Assembly: GCF_900116905.1 (NCBI RefSeq)
Contig: NZ_FPCG01000011.1
Coordinates: forward strand, 53,228 to 117,227
Source of the DNA: Micrococcus terreus
GTDB lineage: Bacteria; Actinomycetota; Actinomycetes; Actinomycetales; Micrococcaceae
DNA length: 64,000 nt
Direction: 5' to 3'
Under the pieces are notes generated by a model, which did not search any database, had not been told where the DNA came from, and saw nothing but the letters and a program-made list of their open reading frames with translations. The first letter of the stretch is position 1, and the number at the start of each line of letters is the position of its first letter. The position numbers were made by a program, and so were the translations under genes. Of this stretch, positions 1-8,076 are shown in pieces.

Positions 1-25
1 TCAGCGCGCTTCGATGAACCTTCAT
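1..25 (-). CDS. Start of a possible toxin gene (partial, runs off the window)
   Basis: An ATG on the minus strand at 25–23 overlaps the stop codon of the ribbon-helix-helix gene as ATGA, and the frame stays open to the window edge, giving MKVHRSAL. Overlapping start and stop is typical of an antitoxin–toxin operon. Small actinobacterial toxin-like proteins that begin with a similar V/I-H-x-S-A stretch are known to me, but eight residues are too few to assign a family. The rest lies outside the window. Confidence 0.35.
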
Positions 26-270
26 GCGGCCATGGAGGCGATCGCCCGTCGGATCGCCTCAGACCGGGAGATATGCTCTCCAGCGGCCACGGCGTCCAGC
101 GCCGCGATCTCCTCAGTCGTCAACCGGACCGCGATCACCTGCATGGGCGCAGAACCGCGACCGGGGCGGCCGCGGCCCCGGCGCTTGAGCATCTCGACGT
201 CATATCCCGCCTCAGCCTCGTCTGCCCACTTCTGGATCTGCTCTTCAGTCACGTCCTGCTCACTCAGCAT
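22..270 (-). CDS. Ribbon-helix-helix antitoxin-like DNA-binding protein
   Basis: An 82-residue protein. The C-terminal half (about residues 43–80) reads as a CopG/MetJ-type ribbon-helix-helix: a short beta strand QVIAVRLTTEEIAALD, then a helix, a turn, and the ISRSEAIRRAI recognition-helix pattern. A basic Arg/Gly patch (RRGRGRPGRG) precedes it. Such small proteins usually act as antitoxins that repress their own operon as dimers. The gene overlaps an ATG that opens a second frame at the window edge, fitting an antitoxin–toxin pair. Family known, specific partner inferred. A stand-alone RHH regulator is the alternative. Confidence 0.7.
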   Translation of the reverse strand: MLSEQDVTEEQIQKWADEAEAGYDVEMLKRRGRGRPGRGSAPMQVIAVRLTTEEIAALDAVAAGEHISRSEAIRRAIASMAA

Positions 271-383
271 GAAGAAAGCGTATGACGAAAATATAGCGCG
301 AGGCTAGAGGGAGTCGTCGACCGACTCGGCGTGCGATCTGGATGGTGCGCCTGGTGACCGGCCGTCGTCAGGACAGCGAGAGG

Positions 384-1760
384 TCAGAACCCGCCGGAGT
401 CCGGGGCCATGTTGGAGAAGCGCGAGTAATGGCCCTGGAAGCCGACCACGATGGTCTTGGTGGGGCCGTTACGGTGCTTGGCCACGATCAGATCGGCCTC
501 GCCGGCGCGCGGTGACTCCTTGTCGTAGATGTCCTCACGGTGCAGCAGGATCACCATGTCCGCGTCCTGCTCGATCGAGCCGGACTCACGGAGGTCGGAG
601 ACCTGGGGCTTCTTGTCGGTGCGCTGCTCGGAGCCACGGTTCAGCTGGGAGAGCGCGATCACCGGGACCTCCAGCTCCTTGGCCAGCAGCTTCAGGGCAC
701 GGGAGAACTCGGCGACCTCCTGCTGGCGGGACTCCACGCGCTTGCCCGAGCTCATCAGCTGCAGGTAGTCCAGCACCACCAGCTTCAGGTCGTGCTTCTG
801 CTTCAGGCGGCGACACTTGGCGCGGATCTCCATCATGGACATGTTCGGGGAGTCGTCGATGAAGAACGGGGCCTCGTTCAGCCGGCCCACGGTGGCGGCG
901 ATCTTGGACCACTGCTCGTCGCGGATGGTGCCCTTGCGCAGATCCTGCAGGGCGATGGTCGCCTCGGCGGAGAGCAGGCGCATGGCGATCTCGTTCTTGC
1001 CCATCTCGAGGGAGAAGAACACGGTGGTCATGTTGTGCTTGATGGCGGCCGAGCGCGCGAAGTCCAGCGCGAGGGTGGACTTGCCGACCGCAGGACGGGC
1101 GGCGACGACGATCATCTGCCCGCCGTGCAGACCCTGGGTGAGCTCGTCGAACTCGTAGAACCCGGTGGGGACGCCGGACATGCCCTCGCCCTGGGAACCG
1201 GCGGCCTCGATCTCGTCCACCGTGTGCTCGAGGATGCCGGACAGGGCCACGTAGTCCTCGGACTGGCGGTTCTCGGCGACCTTGTAGATCTCGGCCTGGG
1301 CCTCGTTGACGATCTCCTCGACCTCGCCGTCCTGCTGCTGACCGAGCTGGACGATCTTGGTGCCGGCGGAGACCAGTCGGCGCAGGACGGCCTTCTCATG
1401 CACGATCTCGGCGTAGAACCCGGCGTTGGCGGCCGTGGGCACGGACTGGATCAGCTCGTGCAGCACTGCCGGACCGCCCACCCGGGAGAGCTCCTGGCGC
1501 TTGTTGAGCAGGTCGGCCACGGTGACGGCGTCGGCCGGCTCGCCGCGTCCGTAGAGGTCGATGATCGCCTCGTAGATCATCTCGTGCGCGGGCTTGTAGA
1601 AGTCATGGCCGCGCAGGACCTCGACCACATCGGCGATCGCGTCCTTGGAGAGCATCATGCCGCCCAGGACGGACTGTTCGGCGTTCAGGTCCTGCGGGGG
1701 CAGGAAACCACCGCGAGAGTCACCGGTGCCGTCGGCGGAATCAAATCGATCGGATGCCAC
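384..1760 (-). CDS. dnaB: Replicative DNA helicase DnaB
   Basis: Hexameric 5'-3' helicase that unwinds DNA ahead of the replisome. The 458-residue protein has the N-terminal DnaB domain (about 23–125), a linker, and the RecA-like C-terminal domain. Walker A (ARPAVGKST) lies near residue 221 and Walker B (LVVLDYLQLM) near 325, followed by the ALSQLNRGSE helicase segment. Length is normal and there is no intein, although actinobacterial dnaB genes often carry one. The conserved NAEQSVLGGMM segment starts about 25 residues after the chosen ATG. Upstream lies a 680-bp gene-free stretch rich in DnaA boxes, so DnaA may control this gene. Confidence 0.97.
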   Translation of the reverse strand: MASDRFDSADGTGDSRGGFLPPQDLNAEQSVLGGMMLSKDAIADVVEVLRGHDFYKPAHEMIYEAIIDLYGRGEPADAVTVADLLNKRQELSRVGGPAVLHELIQSVPTAANAGFYAEIVHEKAVLRRLVSAGTKIVQLGQQQDGEVEEIVNEAQAEIYKVAENRQSEDYVALSGILEHTVDEIEAAGSQGEGMSGVPTGFYEFDELTQGLHGGQMIVVAARPAVGKSTLALDFARSAAIKHNMTTVFFSLEMGKNEIAMRLLSAEATIALQDLRKGTIRDEQWSKIAATVGRLNEAPFFIDDSPNMSMMEIRAKCRRLKQKHDLKLVVLDYLQLMSSGKRVESRQQEVAEFSRALKLLAKELEVPVIALSQLNRGSEQRTDKKPQVSDLRESGSIEQDADMVILLHREDIYDKESPRAGEADLIVAKHRNGPTKTIVVGFQGHYSRFSNMAPDSGGF

Positions 1761-2441
1761 GTTCGGTTGATTCCCTTTCCCTGCGCCGGACGGCCCGGCG
1801 ACTCTTCTGCGGTGATGACCCCTCTAAGAGCCCGCCGCACCAGGGGTGCTCCGCGTCGATCCTCAAGGGACCGCACCGAGCCCTGATGCGGCGGGCTCCA
1901 CAGACGGTGCGACCTGGATGCGCGCCTGCTGAGAACGGTCCGAGGACCGTCTTCTGCAGGCCAATACCCTGGTCCGCCCGAAGGGGATACCACGGGACAC
2001 TACTCTGCGGTCGGACCCCCACTCAACCGCGTGTCACCCCCAACCTGTGGACAACGTGTGGATTGCGCGGCGTGTTGTGTGCACTGCGTGGGGACAACTG
2101 TGGGGATGACGACTCCTCAGAGCGCACTACCCCTGGTTGACTAGGCAGTATCTGACTTTCCACCTGTGGACAGAAAGATTTTTCCTTGGGGATTTCGCGG
2201 GGAGTTACTAACACCACACCCGTGGACAGCGCAACTCCGCACCCACTCTCTTCAAAGTTATCCACAGGTACTCCACGGGTTATGTGTGAGGCGTTGTCCA
2301 TCCCCACACCGCTCATCCAGCCCCGTCCACCTGCACCACCGGCGCAGTTCGGCCCCGCCGGTCACCCCTGAACCCGAGACCCCCTCACGAGACTTCAGAA
2401 TCTCTGCTGGACAACCCCCGCCGGACAGCGAGAATGAATCC
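1761..2441. promoter_or_regulatory. Gene-free region upstream of dnaB with a DnaA-box cluster
   Basis: About 680 bp between divergent dnaB and the DUF1801 gene. It holds DnaA-box-like 9-mers at 2046–2054 (perfect TTGTCCACA on the minus strand), 2058–2066 (CAATCCACA, minus), 2090–2098 (TTGTCCCCA, minus), 2165–2173 (CTGTCCACA, minus), 2268–2276 (perfect TTATCCACA, plus) and a partial one near 2294. The half nearer dnaB contains a 12-bp inverted repeat (1828–1839 with 1887–1898) and a 16-bp palindrome (1935–1950). Function is inferred: DnaA-controlled transcription, or DnaA titration about 29 kb from oriC. Confidence 0.65.
1935..1950. repeat. 16-bp palindrome upstream of dnaB
   Basis: The sequence ACGGTCCGAGGACCGT has 7-bp perfect arms around a 2-base centre. 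It lies about 175 bp upstream of the dnaB start, so it could be an operator for a dimeric regulator or the base of an RNA hairpin. No regulator is recognised. Confidence 0.45.
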
Positions 2442-2879
2442 ATGTCTGCGTCTGCGAGCTCCGCCAACAAGACCCAGCCCACTGCAGTCCCGGTGGAGGA
2501 GTTCGTCGCCGGCGTGGAGCACCCCGTGCGTCGATCCGACGCCGAGACGCTGCTGGAGATGTTCACGCGGGTCACGGGTGAGGAACCGGTGATGTGGGGA
2601 CCCAGCATCATCGGATTCGGGCAGTACCACTACGTCTACGACTCGGGCCGGCAGGGCGACGCACCCGCCGTCGGGTTCTCCCCTCGCAAGGCCAACCTGA
2701 CCCTCTACGTCCTCTCAGACCACCCCGACCAGGCCGACCTGCTGGCCCGCCTGGGCAAGCACCGCACCAGCGTGGCCTGCCTCTACATCAACAAGCTGTC
2801 CGACGTGGACCTGGACGTGCTCGAACAGCTCGTCCAGACCGCCTATCGGTACACCAAGGACCACCTGGACCAGGGCTGA
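2442..2879 (+). CDS. DUF1801 domain protein
   Basis: A 145-residue cytosolic protein. The segment from about residue 40 to 140 (EPVMWGPSIIGFGQYHY, then FSPRKANLTLYV) matches the DUF1801 / YdhG-like fold, a small alpha/beta domain of unproven function. The start is the ATG giving MSASASS. The frame is open further upstream, but that extension runs through the DnaA-box region and has no family-like sequence. No neighbour suggests a pathway: the 3' neighbour rimK is convergent and ends three bases after this stop. Confidence 0.8.
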   Translation: MSASASSANKTQPTAVPVEEFVAGVEHPVRRSDAETLLEMFTRVTGEEPVMWGPSIIGFGQYHYVYDSGRQGDAPAVGFSPRKANLTLYVLSDHPDQADLLARLGKHRTSVACLYINKLSDVDLDVLEQLVQTAYRYTKDHLDQG

Positions 2880-2882
2880 GTC

Positions 2883-4127
2883 CTACTTCTCCTCCGGATT
2901 CTCTCCCGACGACGGCGCGGCACCTGAGTCCTCGGCCGGCAGTTCCACAATGGGCGTCTTGGGCAGCTTCCGCACGCGCTTGGGACGGCGGGAGCGTGCC
3001 GGGATCAGCGAGCGCATGTTCTCCAGGCGGCCGAAGCACAGCAGCCGGTCGCCGTCCTCGAGCACCTTGGACGCGGACGGGTTGGGCACCACCTTGGTGC
3101 CACGGTGCAGGGTGAGCACCTGGACGTCCTTCTCCGGCAGCCCGGAGTCCTTCAGGGCCTTGCCCACCATCTCGGAGCCGGACATCACGGCGATCTCCGC
3201 CACCCCGTATCCGGTGGAGACGGCCAGGCGCTGGCGCACGTCGATGTCCGGGAATCCGGCCTGGTCGGCGATGAAGTCCACGATCGCCCCGGCCACGTCC
3301 AGCTTGGTGGCCGCCTCGATGCCCTCCAGTCCCGGAGAGGAGTTGACCTCCATCACCAGGGGGCCATCGGCGCCTTCCAGCATGTCCACACCGGCCACGC
3401 GCAGACCCATGATGTGGGCCGCCCGCACAGCCACATCGGCGTACTCCGGGTCCAGGTCCACCTTCTCCACGGTCCCGCCACGGTGGACGTTGGAGCGGAA
3501 CTCGTCACCCTGGGCGGTGCGGCGCATGGCGGCCACCACCCGGTCGCCCACCACCAGGGCACGCACGTCCTTGCCCTTGGACTCCTTGACGAACTTCTGG
3601 ATCAGCACCTGCTGATTGGTGCCGTGCAGGGTCTCGATGATCGCCTCGGCCACCTTCTTCGTGGGAGCCAGGATCACCCCGATCCCCTGGGTGCCCTCCA
3701 GCAGCTTGATGACCACGGGCGCACCGCCCACCATGTCGATCGCACTGGAGACCTCCGCCCGGTTGCGCACGAACACGGTGGCCGGCATCCCGATGCTGTG
3801 CCGGGAGAGGATCTGGGTGGCGCGCAGCTTGTCCCGGGAGTTCATGATCCCGTTGGCGGTGTTGGGCGTGTAGACGTCCATCTGCTCGAACTGGCGCACC
3901 ACGGCAGTCCCGAAGTAGGTGACGGAGGCACCGATGCGCGGCAGCACGGCGTCGTAGGTGGACAGCGGTTTTCCGCGGAAGCGCAGGTCCGGCTCCTCGG
4001 TGGACAGGTCGATCCCGAACCGCAGGGTGTCCAGCACCTTGACCTGGTGACCGCGGTCCAGGGCGGCAGTGCGCAGTCGCTGCGTGGAGTAGGCCCGTGG
4101 CGAACGGGAGAGGATGGCCAGCTTCAT
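2883..4127 (-). CDS. rimK: RimK-type ATP-grasp ligase with C-terminal RCK_C-like domain
   Basis: Predicted ATP-dependent ligase that adds glutamate residues to a protein C-terminus; in E. coli the target is ribosomal protein S6. The 414-residue protein has an N-terminal RimK domain (about 1–95), an ATP-grasp domain (about 100–285, with EGTQGIGV and MEVNSSPGLEG), and then about 80 residues resembling the TrkA-C/RCK_C ligand-binding fold (GYGVAEIAVMSGSEMVGK, ending in DGDRLLCFG). The ATG at 4127 has a good AGGAAGAG site. An upstream in-frame ATG at 4187 would overlap the divergent gene. The rpsF (S6) gene lies 3.2 kb away. Target inferred. Confidence 0.88.
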   Translation of the reverse strand: MKLAILSRSPRAYSTQRLRTAALDRGHQVKVLDTLRFGIDLSTEEPDLRFRGKPLSTYDAVLPRIGASVTYFGTAVVRQFEQMDVYTPNTANGIMNSRDKLRATQILSRHSIGMPATVFVRNRAEVSSAIDMVGGAPVVIKLLEGTQGIGVILAPTKKVAEAIIETLHGTNQQVLIQKFVKESKGKDVRALVVGDRVVAAMRRTAQGDEFRSNVHRGGTVEKVDLDPEYADVAVRAAHIMGLRVAGVDMLEGADGPLVMEVNSSPGLEGIEAATKLDVAGAIVDFIADQAGFPDIDVRQRLAVSTGYGVAEIAVMSGSEMVGKALKDSGLPEKDVQVLTLHRGTKVVPNPSASKVLEDGDRLLCFGRLENMRSLIPARSRRPKRVRKLPKTPIVELPAEDSGAAPSSGENPEEK

Positions 4128-4144
4128 GGTCTCTTCCTGACAAG

Positions 4145-4663
4145 ATGGGGGACGTGCCAGAGCAATATCACCACACTCCCGGGTCATCCCACACCCACCC
4201 GGCCTCCACCCACGTGGGGTGGAGGGAGTGGGTCGCCCTGCCCACGGCTCCGGTGCCCTGGATCAAGGCCAAGGTGGACACCGGCGCCAAGACCTCCTCC
4301 CTGCACGCCTTCGATCTGCGCACCGTCGACCGCGACGGCCACGACTGGGTGCGGTTCACCATCCACCCCTGGCAGGCCACCCCGGAGGACGAGGTCACCC
4401 TCGAGCTGCCCGTGCATGACCGCCGCTCCATCCGCTCCTCCTCCGGTCATGAGGAGGACCGCATCGTCGTGCAGATGCCGATCTCCCTGGTCGGGCGGGA
4501 AATCCTGGCCGAGATCACCCTGACCGACCGGGACGAGATGGGCTTCCGCATGCTCATCGGACGCGAGGCCCTGGCCCAGGGGTTCCTCGTGGACCCTGCC
4601 GCCTCCTACCTCGGTGGCCGCCCGCCGCGGGAGGTCCGCCGCCGCAACTGGGGCAGAGGCTGA
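4145..4663 (+). CDS. Retropepsin-like 'ATP-dependent zinc protease' family protein (RimB-like)
   Basis: About 172 residues matching the DUF785 / RimB family: VGWREWVALP, then IKAKVDTGAKTSSLHA with the retropepsin-type catalytic Asp-Thr-Gly, and FRMLIGREAL near the C-terminus. In Pseudomonas, RimB trims glutamate residues added by RimK. The gene is divergent from rimK, with starts about 18 bp apart, and is followed by an AstE/AspA-type hydrolase, the common companion of this pair. The start is uncertain: an in-frame ATG at 4097 would overlap rimK, and a GTG at 4154 is also possible. Confidence 0.82.
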   Translation: MGDVPEQYHHTPGSSHTHPASTHVGWREWVALPTAPVPWIKAKVDTGAKTSSLHAFDLRTVDRDGHDWVRFTIHPWQATPEDEVTLELPVHDRRSIRSSSGHEEDRIVVQMPISLVGREILAEITLTDRDEMGFRMLIGREALAQGFLVDPAASYLGGRPPREVRRRNWGRG

Positions 4664-4666
4664 GGG

Positions 4667-5656
4667 ATGGAGACTCGAGAAGGTGCCGGACGTCGTCGGG
4701 CCCGTCCCTCCTTCGCCCTGGGACCGGTCAAGGTCCGTGCCGGGTCCCGCAAGGAGGTCTCCCTGCCGATCTCCCGGCTCGTCACCGGGGCCGAGGTCTC
4801 CCTGCCCGTCCACGTGCTGCACGGCCGTGAGGAGGGTCCCACCGTGTGGGTGTCCGCGGCCATCCACGGCGATGAGGTCGTGGGGATCGAGGTGGTCCGA
4901 CGGGTGATGGGCCTGCTGGACCCGAAGCAGATCCGCGGGACGCTGATCGCCGTGCCGATCGTGAACGTGATCGGCGTGATGACCGGGGACCGGTACCTGC
5001 CAGACCGGCGGGACCTGAACCGCAGCTTCCCAGGCTCGGCACGCGGGCCGCTGGCCGGACGGATCGCCCACCTGCTGATGACCGAGGTGGTCTCCCGATG
5101 TGATGTGGGGATCGACCTGCACACCGCCGCCGACCGCCGCACCAACCTGCCCCAGATCCGGTGCGACCTGGAGGACCCGCAGACCCGGTTCCTGGCCGAG
5201 GCCTTCGCAGCCCCCGTGCTCAACCACGCCAGGCTGCGGGACGGCTCCCTGCGCTGGGCCGCCCGCGAGGCCGGTGCCCGTGTGCTGCTCTACGAGGGCG
5301 GGGAGGCCTGGCGGTTCGACGAGTGGGCCATCCAGCCCGGGGTGGAGGGCGTCCTGCGGGTGCTGGCCGCGCTGGAGATGATCCCCGCCGAGCAGGCACC
5401 GTCTCCACCGGAGCAGCCCAGTGCCGTCTGCTGGACCTCAGGCTGGGTCAGGGCGCGCCGGGACGGCCTGCTGCAGCTGGATGTGCCTCTGGGTCAGACG
5501 GTGGCCGTGGGCGACCGACTGGGTGCCCTCTACGACTCCTTCGGACGCCGGCAGGCCACCGTGAAGGCCGACCGGCCGGGAATCGTGATCGGCCGGGCCG
5601 AGGCACCCCTGGTCCACCGCGGTGACGCACTCGTCCACATCGCCCAGGACGGCTGA
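4667..5656 (+). CDS. Succinylglutamate desuccinylase / aspartoacylase family zinc hydrolase
   Basis: A 329-residue M14-like zinc amidohydrolase of the AstE/AspA family. Zinc-binding signatures are seen at SAAIHGDEVVGIE (His and Glu, near residue 66) and DLHTA (near 148), with a DRRDLNRSFPG segment between them. A C-terminal beta-barrel-like domain (about 245–329) follows. It begins three bases after the protease gene, so they are probably cotranscribed. Family members hydrolyse N-acyl amino acids. Its recurring place beside RimK and RimB-like proteins suggests action on modified or released glutamyl/acyl amino acids. The substrate is inference. Confidence 0.85.
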   Translation: METREGAGRRRARPSFALGPVKVRAGSRKEVSLPISRLVTGAEVSLPVHVLHGREEGPTVWVSAAIHGDEVVGIEVVRRVMGLLDPKQIRGTLIAVPIVNVIGVMTGDRYLPDRRDLNRSFPGSARGPLAGRIAHLLMTEVVSRCDVGIDLHTAADRRTNLPQIRCDLEDPQTRFLAEAFAAPVLNHARLRDGSLRWAAREAGARVLLYEGGEAWRFDEWAIQPGVEGVLRVLAALEMIPAEQAPSPPEQPSAVCWTSGWVRARRDGLLQLDVPLGQTVAVGDRLGALYDSFGRRQATVKADRPGIVIGRAEAPLVHRGDALVHIAQDG

Positions 5657-5712
5657 GCACAGGGCACCTGGGCCCACACGCTCTGCCGCCTCGGGCACAC
5701 CCCCAGACACAG

Positions 5713-5749
5713 CACAGGGGCGGGGACCGTGATGGTCCCCGCCCCTGTG
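5713..5749. terminator. Bidirectional intrinsic terminator
   Basis: Perfect 16-bp inverted repeat (5713–5728 with 5734–5749) and a 5-base loop, very GC-rich. It lies between the convergent AstE/AspA-like gene and rplI and can serve both. Confidence 0.85.
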
Positions 5750-5784
5750 GGTGAAGCGTTCGAGCTGATCAGATCAGCGCGAGG

Positions 5785-6252
5785 TCACTTCTTCTTCTTG
5801 GTCTTCTCCGGCACGACCTGCAGGTCGACCACAGACACGACGTCCTCGTGCAGACGCACGTGGGCCTGGTAGCTGCCCACGGACTTGATGTTCTGCGGCA
5901 GGGTCACGGTGCGCTTGTCGATGCTGCCCAGGCCGGCGGCCTCCACAGCGTCGGCGACGTCAGCAGCCTTGATGGCGCCGAACAGGCGACCACCTTCACC
6001 GGCGGTCACCTCCAGCTTCACCGGGGTGGACTGCAGCTTGGCGGACAGTGCCTGAGCCTCTTCCAGGGACTTCACGGCGCGGGTCTCGCGGGCGGCCCGG
6101 ATGGACTCCACCTGCTTCTCCCCTCCCTTGGTCCACAGGGTGGCGTAGCCACGGGGCAGCAGGTAGTTGCGGGCGTAGCCGTTCTTGACGTCAACGACGT
6201 CGCCAGCCGAGCCCAGACCGGTCACTTCCTGGGTCAGGATGAGCTTTGCCAT
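5785..6252 (-). CDS. rplI: 50S ribosomal protein L9
   Basis: L9 bridges the L1 stalk base of the large subunit and helps keep reading frame. The 155-residue protein has the N-terminal domain beginning [10 protein letters not shown] with the [19 protein letters not shown] signature (about 18–36), a long helix, and a C-terminal domain, ending in a lysine-rich tail. Length is normal. It is the last gene of rpsF–ssb–rpsR–rplI, 28 bp after rpsR, and is followed by a strong terminator. Confidence 0.97.
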   Translation of the reverse strand: MAKLILTQEVTGLGSAGDVVDVKNGYARNYLLPRGYATLWTKGGEKQVESIRAARETRAVKSLEEAQALSAKLQSTPVKLEVTAGEGGRLFGAIKAADVADAVEAAGLGSIDKRTVTLPQNIKSVGSYQAHVRLHEDVVSVVDLQVVPEKTKKKK

Positions 6253-6280
6253 CTGTATCTTCCTTCCTCGACTCGCTCGA

Positions 6281-6520
6281 TCAGCCGCGGCCAGCGCCGG
6301 CGTAGGGCAGCAGGGCCACTTCGCGGGCGTTCTTGATGGCCTGGGCGATCTTGCGCTGCTCCTGCACGGTCACGCCGGTGACGCGACGGGCACGGATCTT
6401 GCCGCGGTCCGAGATGAACTTGCGCAGCAGTGCAACGTCCTTGTAGTCGATGACGGTGATGTCAGCGGCCTTCAGCGGGTTGGACTTTGGTTTGGGCTTG
6501 CGGATTTCAGCCTTCGCCAT
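6281..6520 (-). CDS. rpsR: 30S ribosomal protein S18
   Basis: S18 binds 16S rRNA together with S6. The 79-residue protein contains the conserved core [19 protein letters not shown] and [22 protein letters not shown]. No zinc-binding cysteines are present, so this is the zinc-independent (C-minus) form. Actinobacteria often keep a second, cysteine-bearing paralogue elsewhere, which would not be visible here. The intergenic gap upstream (to ssb, 188 bp) contains a one-mismatch copy of the 13-mer at 6629. Confidence 0.97.
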   Translation of the reverse strand: MAKAEIRKPKPKSNPLKAADITVIDYKDVALLRKFISDRGKIRARRVTGVTVQEQRKIAQAIKNAREVALLPYAGAGRG

Positions 6521-6708
6521 CGTGGTGCTCCTTCGTGATTCGGGAGCCCGCAGAACGGTTCTGCGGGATGGGATCGCAGTCGGTCACCGTCCGGTGCCGT
6601 CTGCTGGGGGTGTCATACGGGAAACGGTTCCCGACGACGTCCGGCCGGTGGGTGCCTCAAGGGCACCTTCGGCCGTGTGTTCAGTTCAGAACGGGATGCA
6701 GTGCTGGA

Positions 6709-7281
6709 TCAGAACGGAGGCTCGTTGCTGCCCGGGGTGTCCCAGGACCCCGCGGACGGCGAGCCGCCCCACGGGTCGTTCGAGCCTGCGCCGCCACCCC
6801 AGTCGTTGCCGGAGTTGCCTCCGCCACCCTGGGAGTAGCCTCCCTGACCACCCTGGCCGCCGCCGAAGCCGCCGCCCTGCTGGCCACCGCCGAAGCCGCC
6901 GCCTCCACCGCCGGAGCGGTTGGACTTGGTGACCTTGGCCGTGGCGTAACGGAGCGAGGGGCCGATCTCGTCGACGTCCAGCTCGTACGAGGTGCGCTTC
7001 TCACCCTCACGGGTCTCGTAGCTGCGGGCCTTGAGCCGACCCTGGGCCACCACGCGGGTGCCCTTGGTCAGCGTCTCGGCCACGTTCTCGGCTGCCTCGC
7101 GCCAGATCGAGGCACGCAGGAACAGGGTCTCCCCGTCCTTCCACTCGTTCGACTGACGGTCGAACGTGCGAGGGGTCGAGGCGATGGTGAAGTTGGCCAC
7201 CGCAGATCCGGACGGCGTGAACCGCAGCTCCGGGTCGTTGGTGAGGTTTCCGACCACCGTGATGACGGTCTCTCCAGCCAT
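6709..7281 (-). CDS. ssb: Single-stranded DNA-binding protein
   Basis: SSB coats single-stranded DNA in replication, repair and recombination. The 190-residue protein has an OB fold (about 1–115: [18 protein letters not shown], then [21 protein letters not shown]), a glycine/serine/glutamine-rich flexible linker (about 120–180) and the acidic/proline partner-docking tip ending NEPPF. Placement between rpsF and rpsR is the usual bacterial arrangement. The tip binds partner proteins in well-studied bacteria. Confidence 0.97.
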   Translation of the reverse strand: MAGETVITVVGNLTNDPELRFTPSGSAVANFTIASTPRTFDRQSNEWKDGETLFLRASIWREAAENVAETLTKGTRVVAQGRLKARSYETREGEKRTSYELDVDEIGPSLRYATAKVTKSNRSGGGGGGFGGGQQGGGFGGGQGGQGGYSQGGGGNSGNDWGGGAGSNDPWGGSPSAGSWDTPGSNEPPF

Positions 7282-7369
7282 GGGTGCCTCCTGTGCTCCG
7301 TGCTGTGTCTCTGGTGTGCTTCAGCTGGTCAGCGTCAGCGGGTGTGGCAGGTGTTCAGGGAGTGGACGA

Positions 7370-7684
7370 TCACTCAGCTGCGGCAGCGGAGATCTTCTGC
7401 TCTTCCGGGCGGATGATCTTGGTGCGCAGGATGGTCTCGTTCAGCGAGAGCTGACGATCCAGCTCCTTGGAGGTCTCCGGGGTGGAGGTGAAGTTGACGA
7501 CCACGTAGATGGCCTCTGCCTTCTTCTGGATCTCGTAGGCCAGGCGACGCCGGCCCCAGATGTCCACGTTCTCCACGGAGCCGCCGTCCTTGGTGACGAC
7601 CTCCAGGTACTTCTTCACGGTCGGTTCAACGGTGCGCTCATCCACGTCGGGATCAATCAGCACCATCAGTTCATATGCACGCAT
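7370..7684 (-). CDS. rpsF: 30S ribosomal protein S6
   Basis: A 104-residue S6, partner of S18 on the platform of the small subunit. The conserved start [17 protein letters not shown] and the [19 protein letters not shown] core are clear. It is the first gene of the rpsF–ssb–rpsR–rplI operon. The Shine-Dalgarno AAGGAGGTGG is strong, but the leader contains a sequence that can pair with it (see the leader feature). A RimK-type ligase gene, whose E. coli relative modifies S6, lies nearby. The C-terminus ends AAAAE, carrying one glutamate. Confidence 0.97.
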   Translation of the reverse strand: MRAYELMVLIDPDVDERTVEPTVKKYLEVVTKDGGSVENVDIWGRRRLAYEIQKKAEAIYVVVNFTSTPETSKELDRQLSLNETILRTKIIRPEEQKISAAAAE

Positions 7685-7692
7685 GCGAACCC

Positions 7693-7736
7693 ACCTCCTT
7701 CGGACTAATGGTCACGGTCTCTCCGTGACAGGAGGT
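7693..7736 (-). promoter_or_regulatory. rpsF leader hairpin that can mask the ribosome-binding site
   Basis: Just upstream of rpsF the leader RNA can fold so that ACCTCCT (plus-strand 7730–7736 complemented) pairs with the AGGAGGT Shine-Dalgarno (7693–7699). A 7-bp hairpin (7711–7717 with 7723–7729, 5-base loop) is nested inside. This would occlude ribosome binding. Autoregulation of rpsF leaders by the S6:S18 complex is known in several bacteria. I could not match that consensus with certainty, so this is a structural prediction only. Confidence 0.45.
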
Positions 7737-7806
7737 TCTGTGCAGTGGTCCTGCGCCATGCTCCCGGAGGAGACCGCCAGGTGACGGCACGCAGAAAACC
7801 TCACCC

Positions 7807-7836
7807 ATCGTACCCGAGCCGCCCCATCGGACGGAA
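7807..7836 (-). promoter_or_regulatory. Possible rpsF operon promoter
   Basis: On the minus strand a TACGAT −10-like hexamer (7807–7812) follows a weak TTCCGT −35-like hexamer (7831–7836) with an 18-bp spacer. This would give a leader of about 115 nt. The remaining gene-free stretch to 8076 shows nothing else I recognise. Confidence 0.3.
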
Positions 7837-8076
7837 CGTGCCTGTGGACACAGAGCTCATCCTCGACCGGCTCATGGCCACGCATGCGCCCAGAGAGGCC
7901 AGGAAGCCCAGGGAGGCCAGTCCCGACCTGGTCCCTGATGCATCCCTTGCCGTGATCAGCCGGTGAGTTGCACGTCTTGTCCAGAATCCGCCCGCAGAGG
8001 GACAGATCCTGCATCAGGGAACGGATCCTCGACGACAAGTGCGACCCAGATCCACGGTGCGGCAACCCCGGCCCCG

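Noticed and set aside
384..1760. An intein in dnaB
   Set aside because: The protein is of normal length and the Walker A loop is continuous.
2166..2441. A longer start for the DUF1801 protein
   Set aside because: The extension lies in the DnaA-box region and does not resemble the family.
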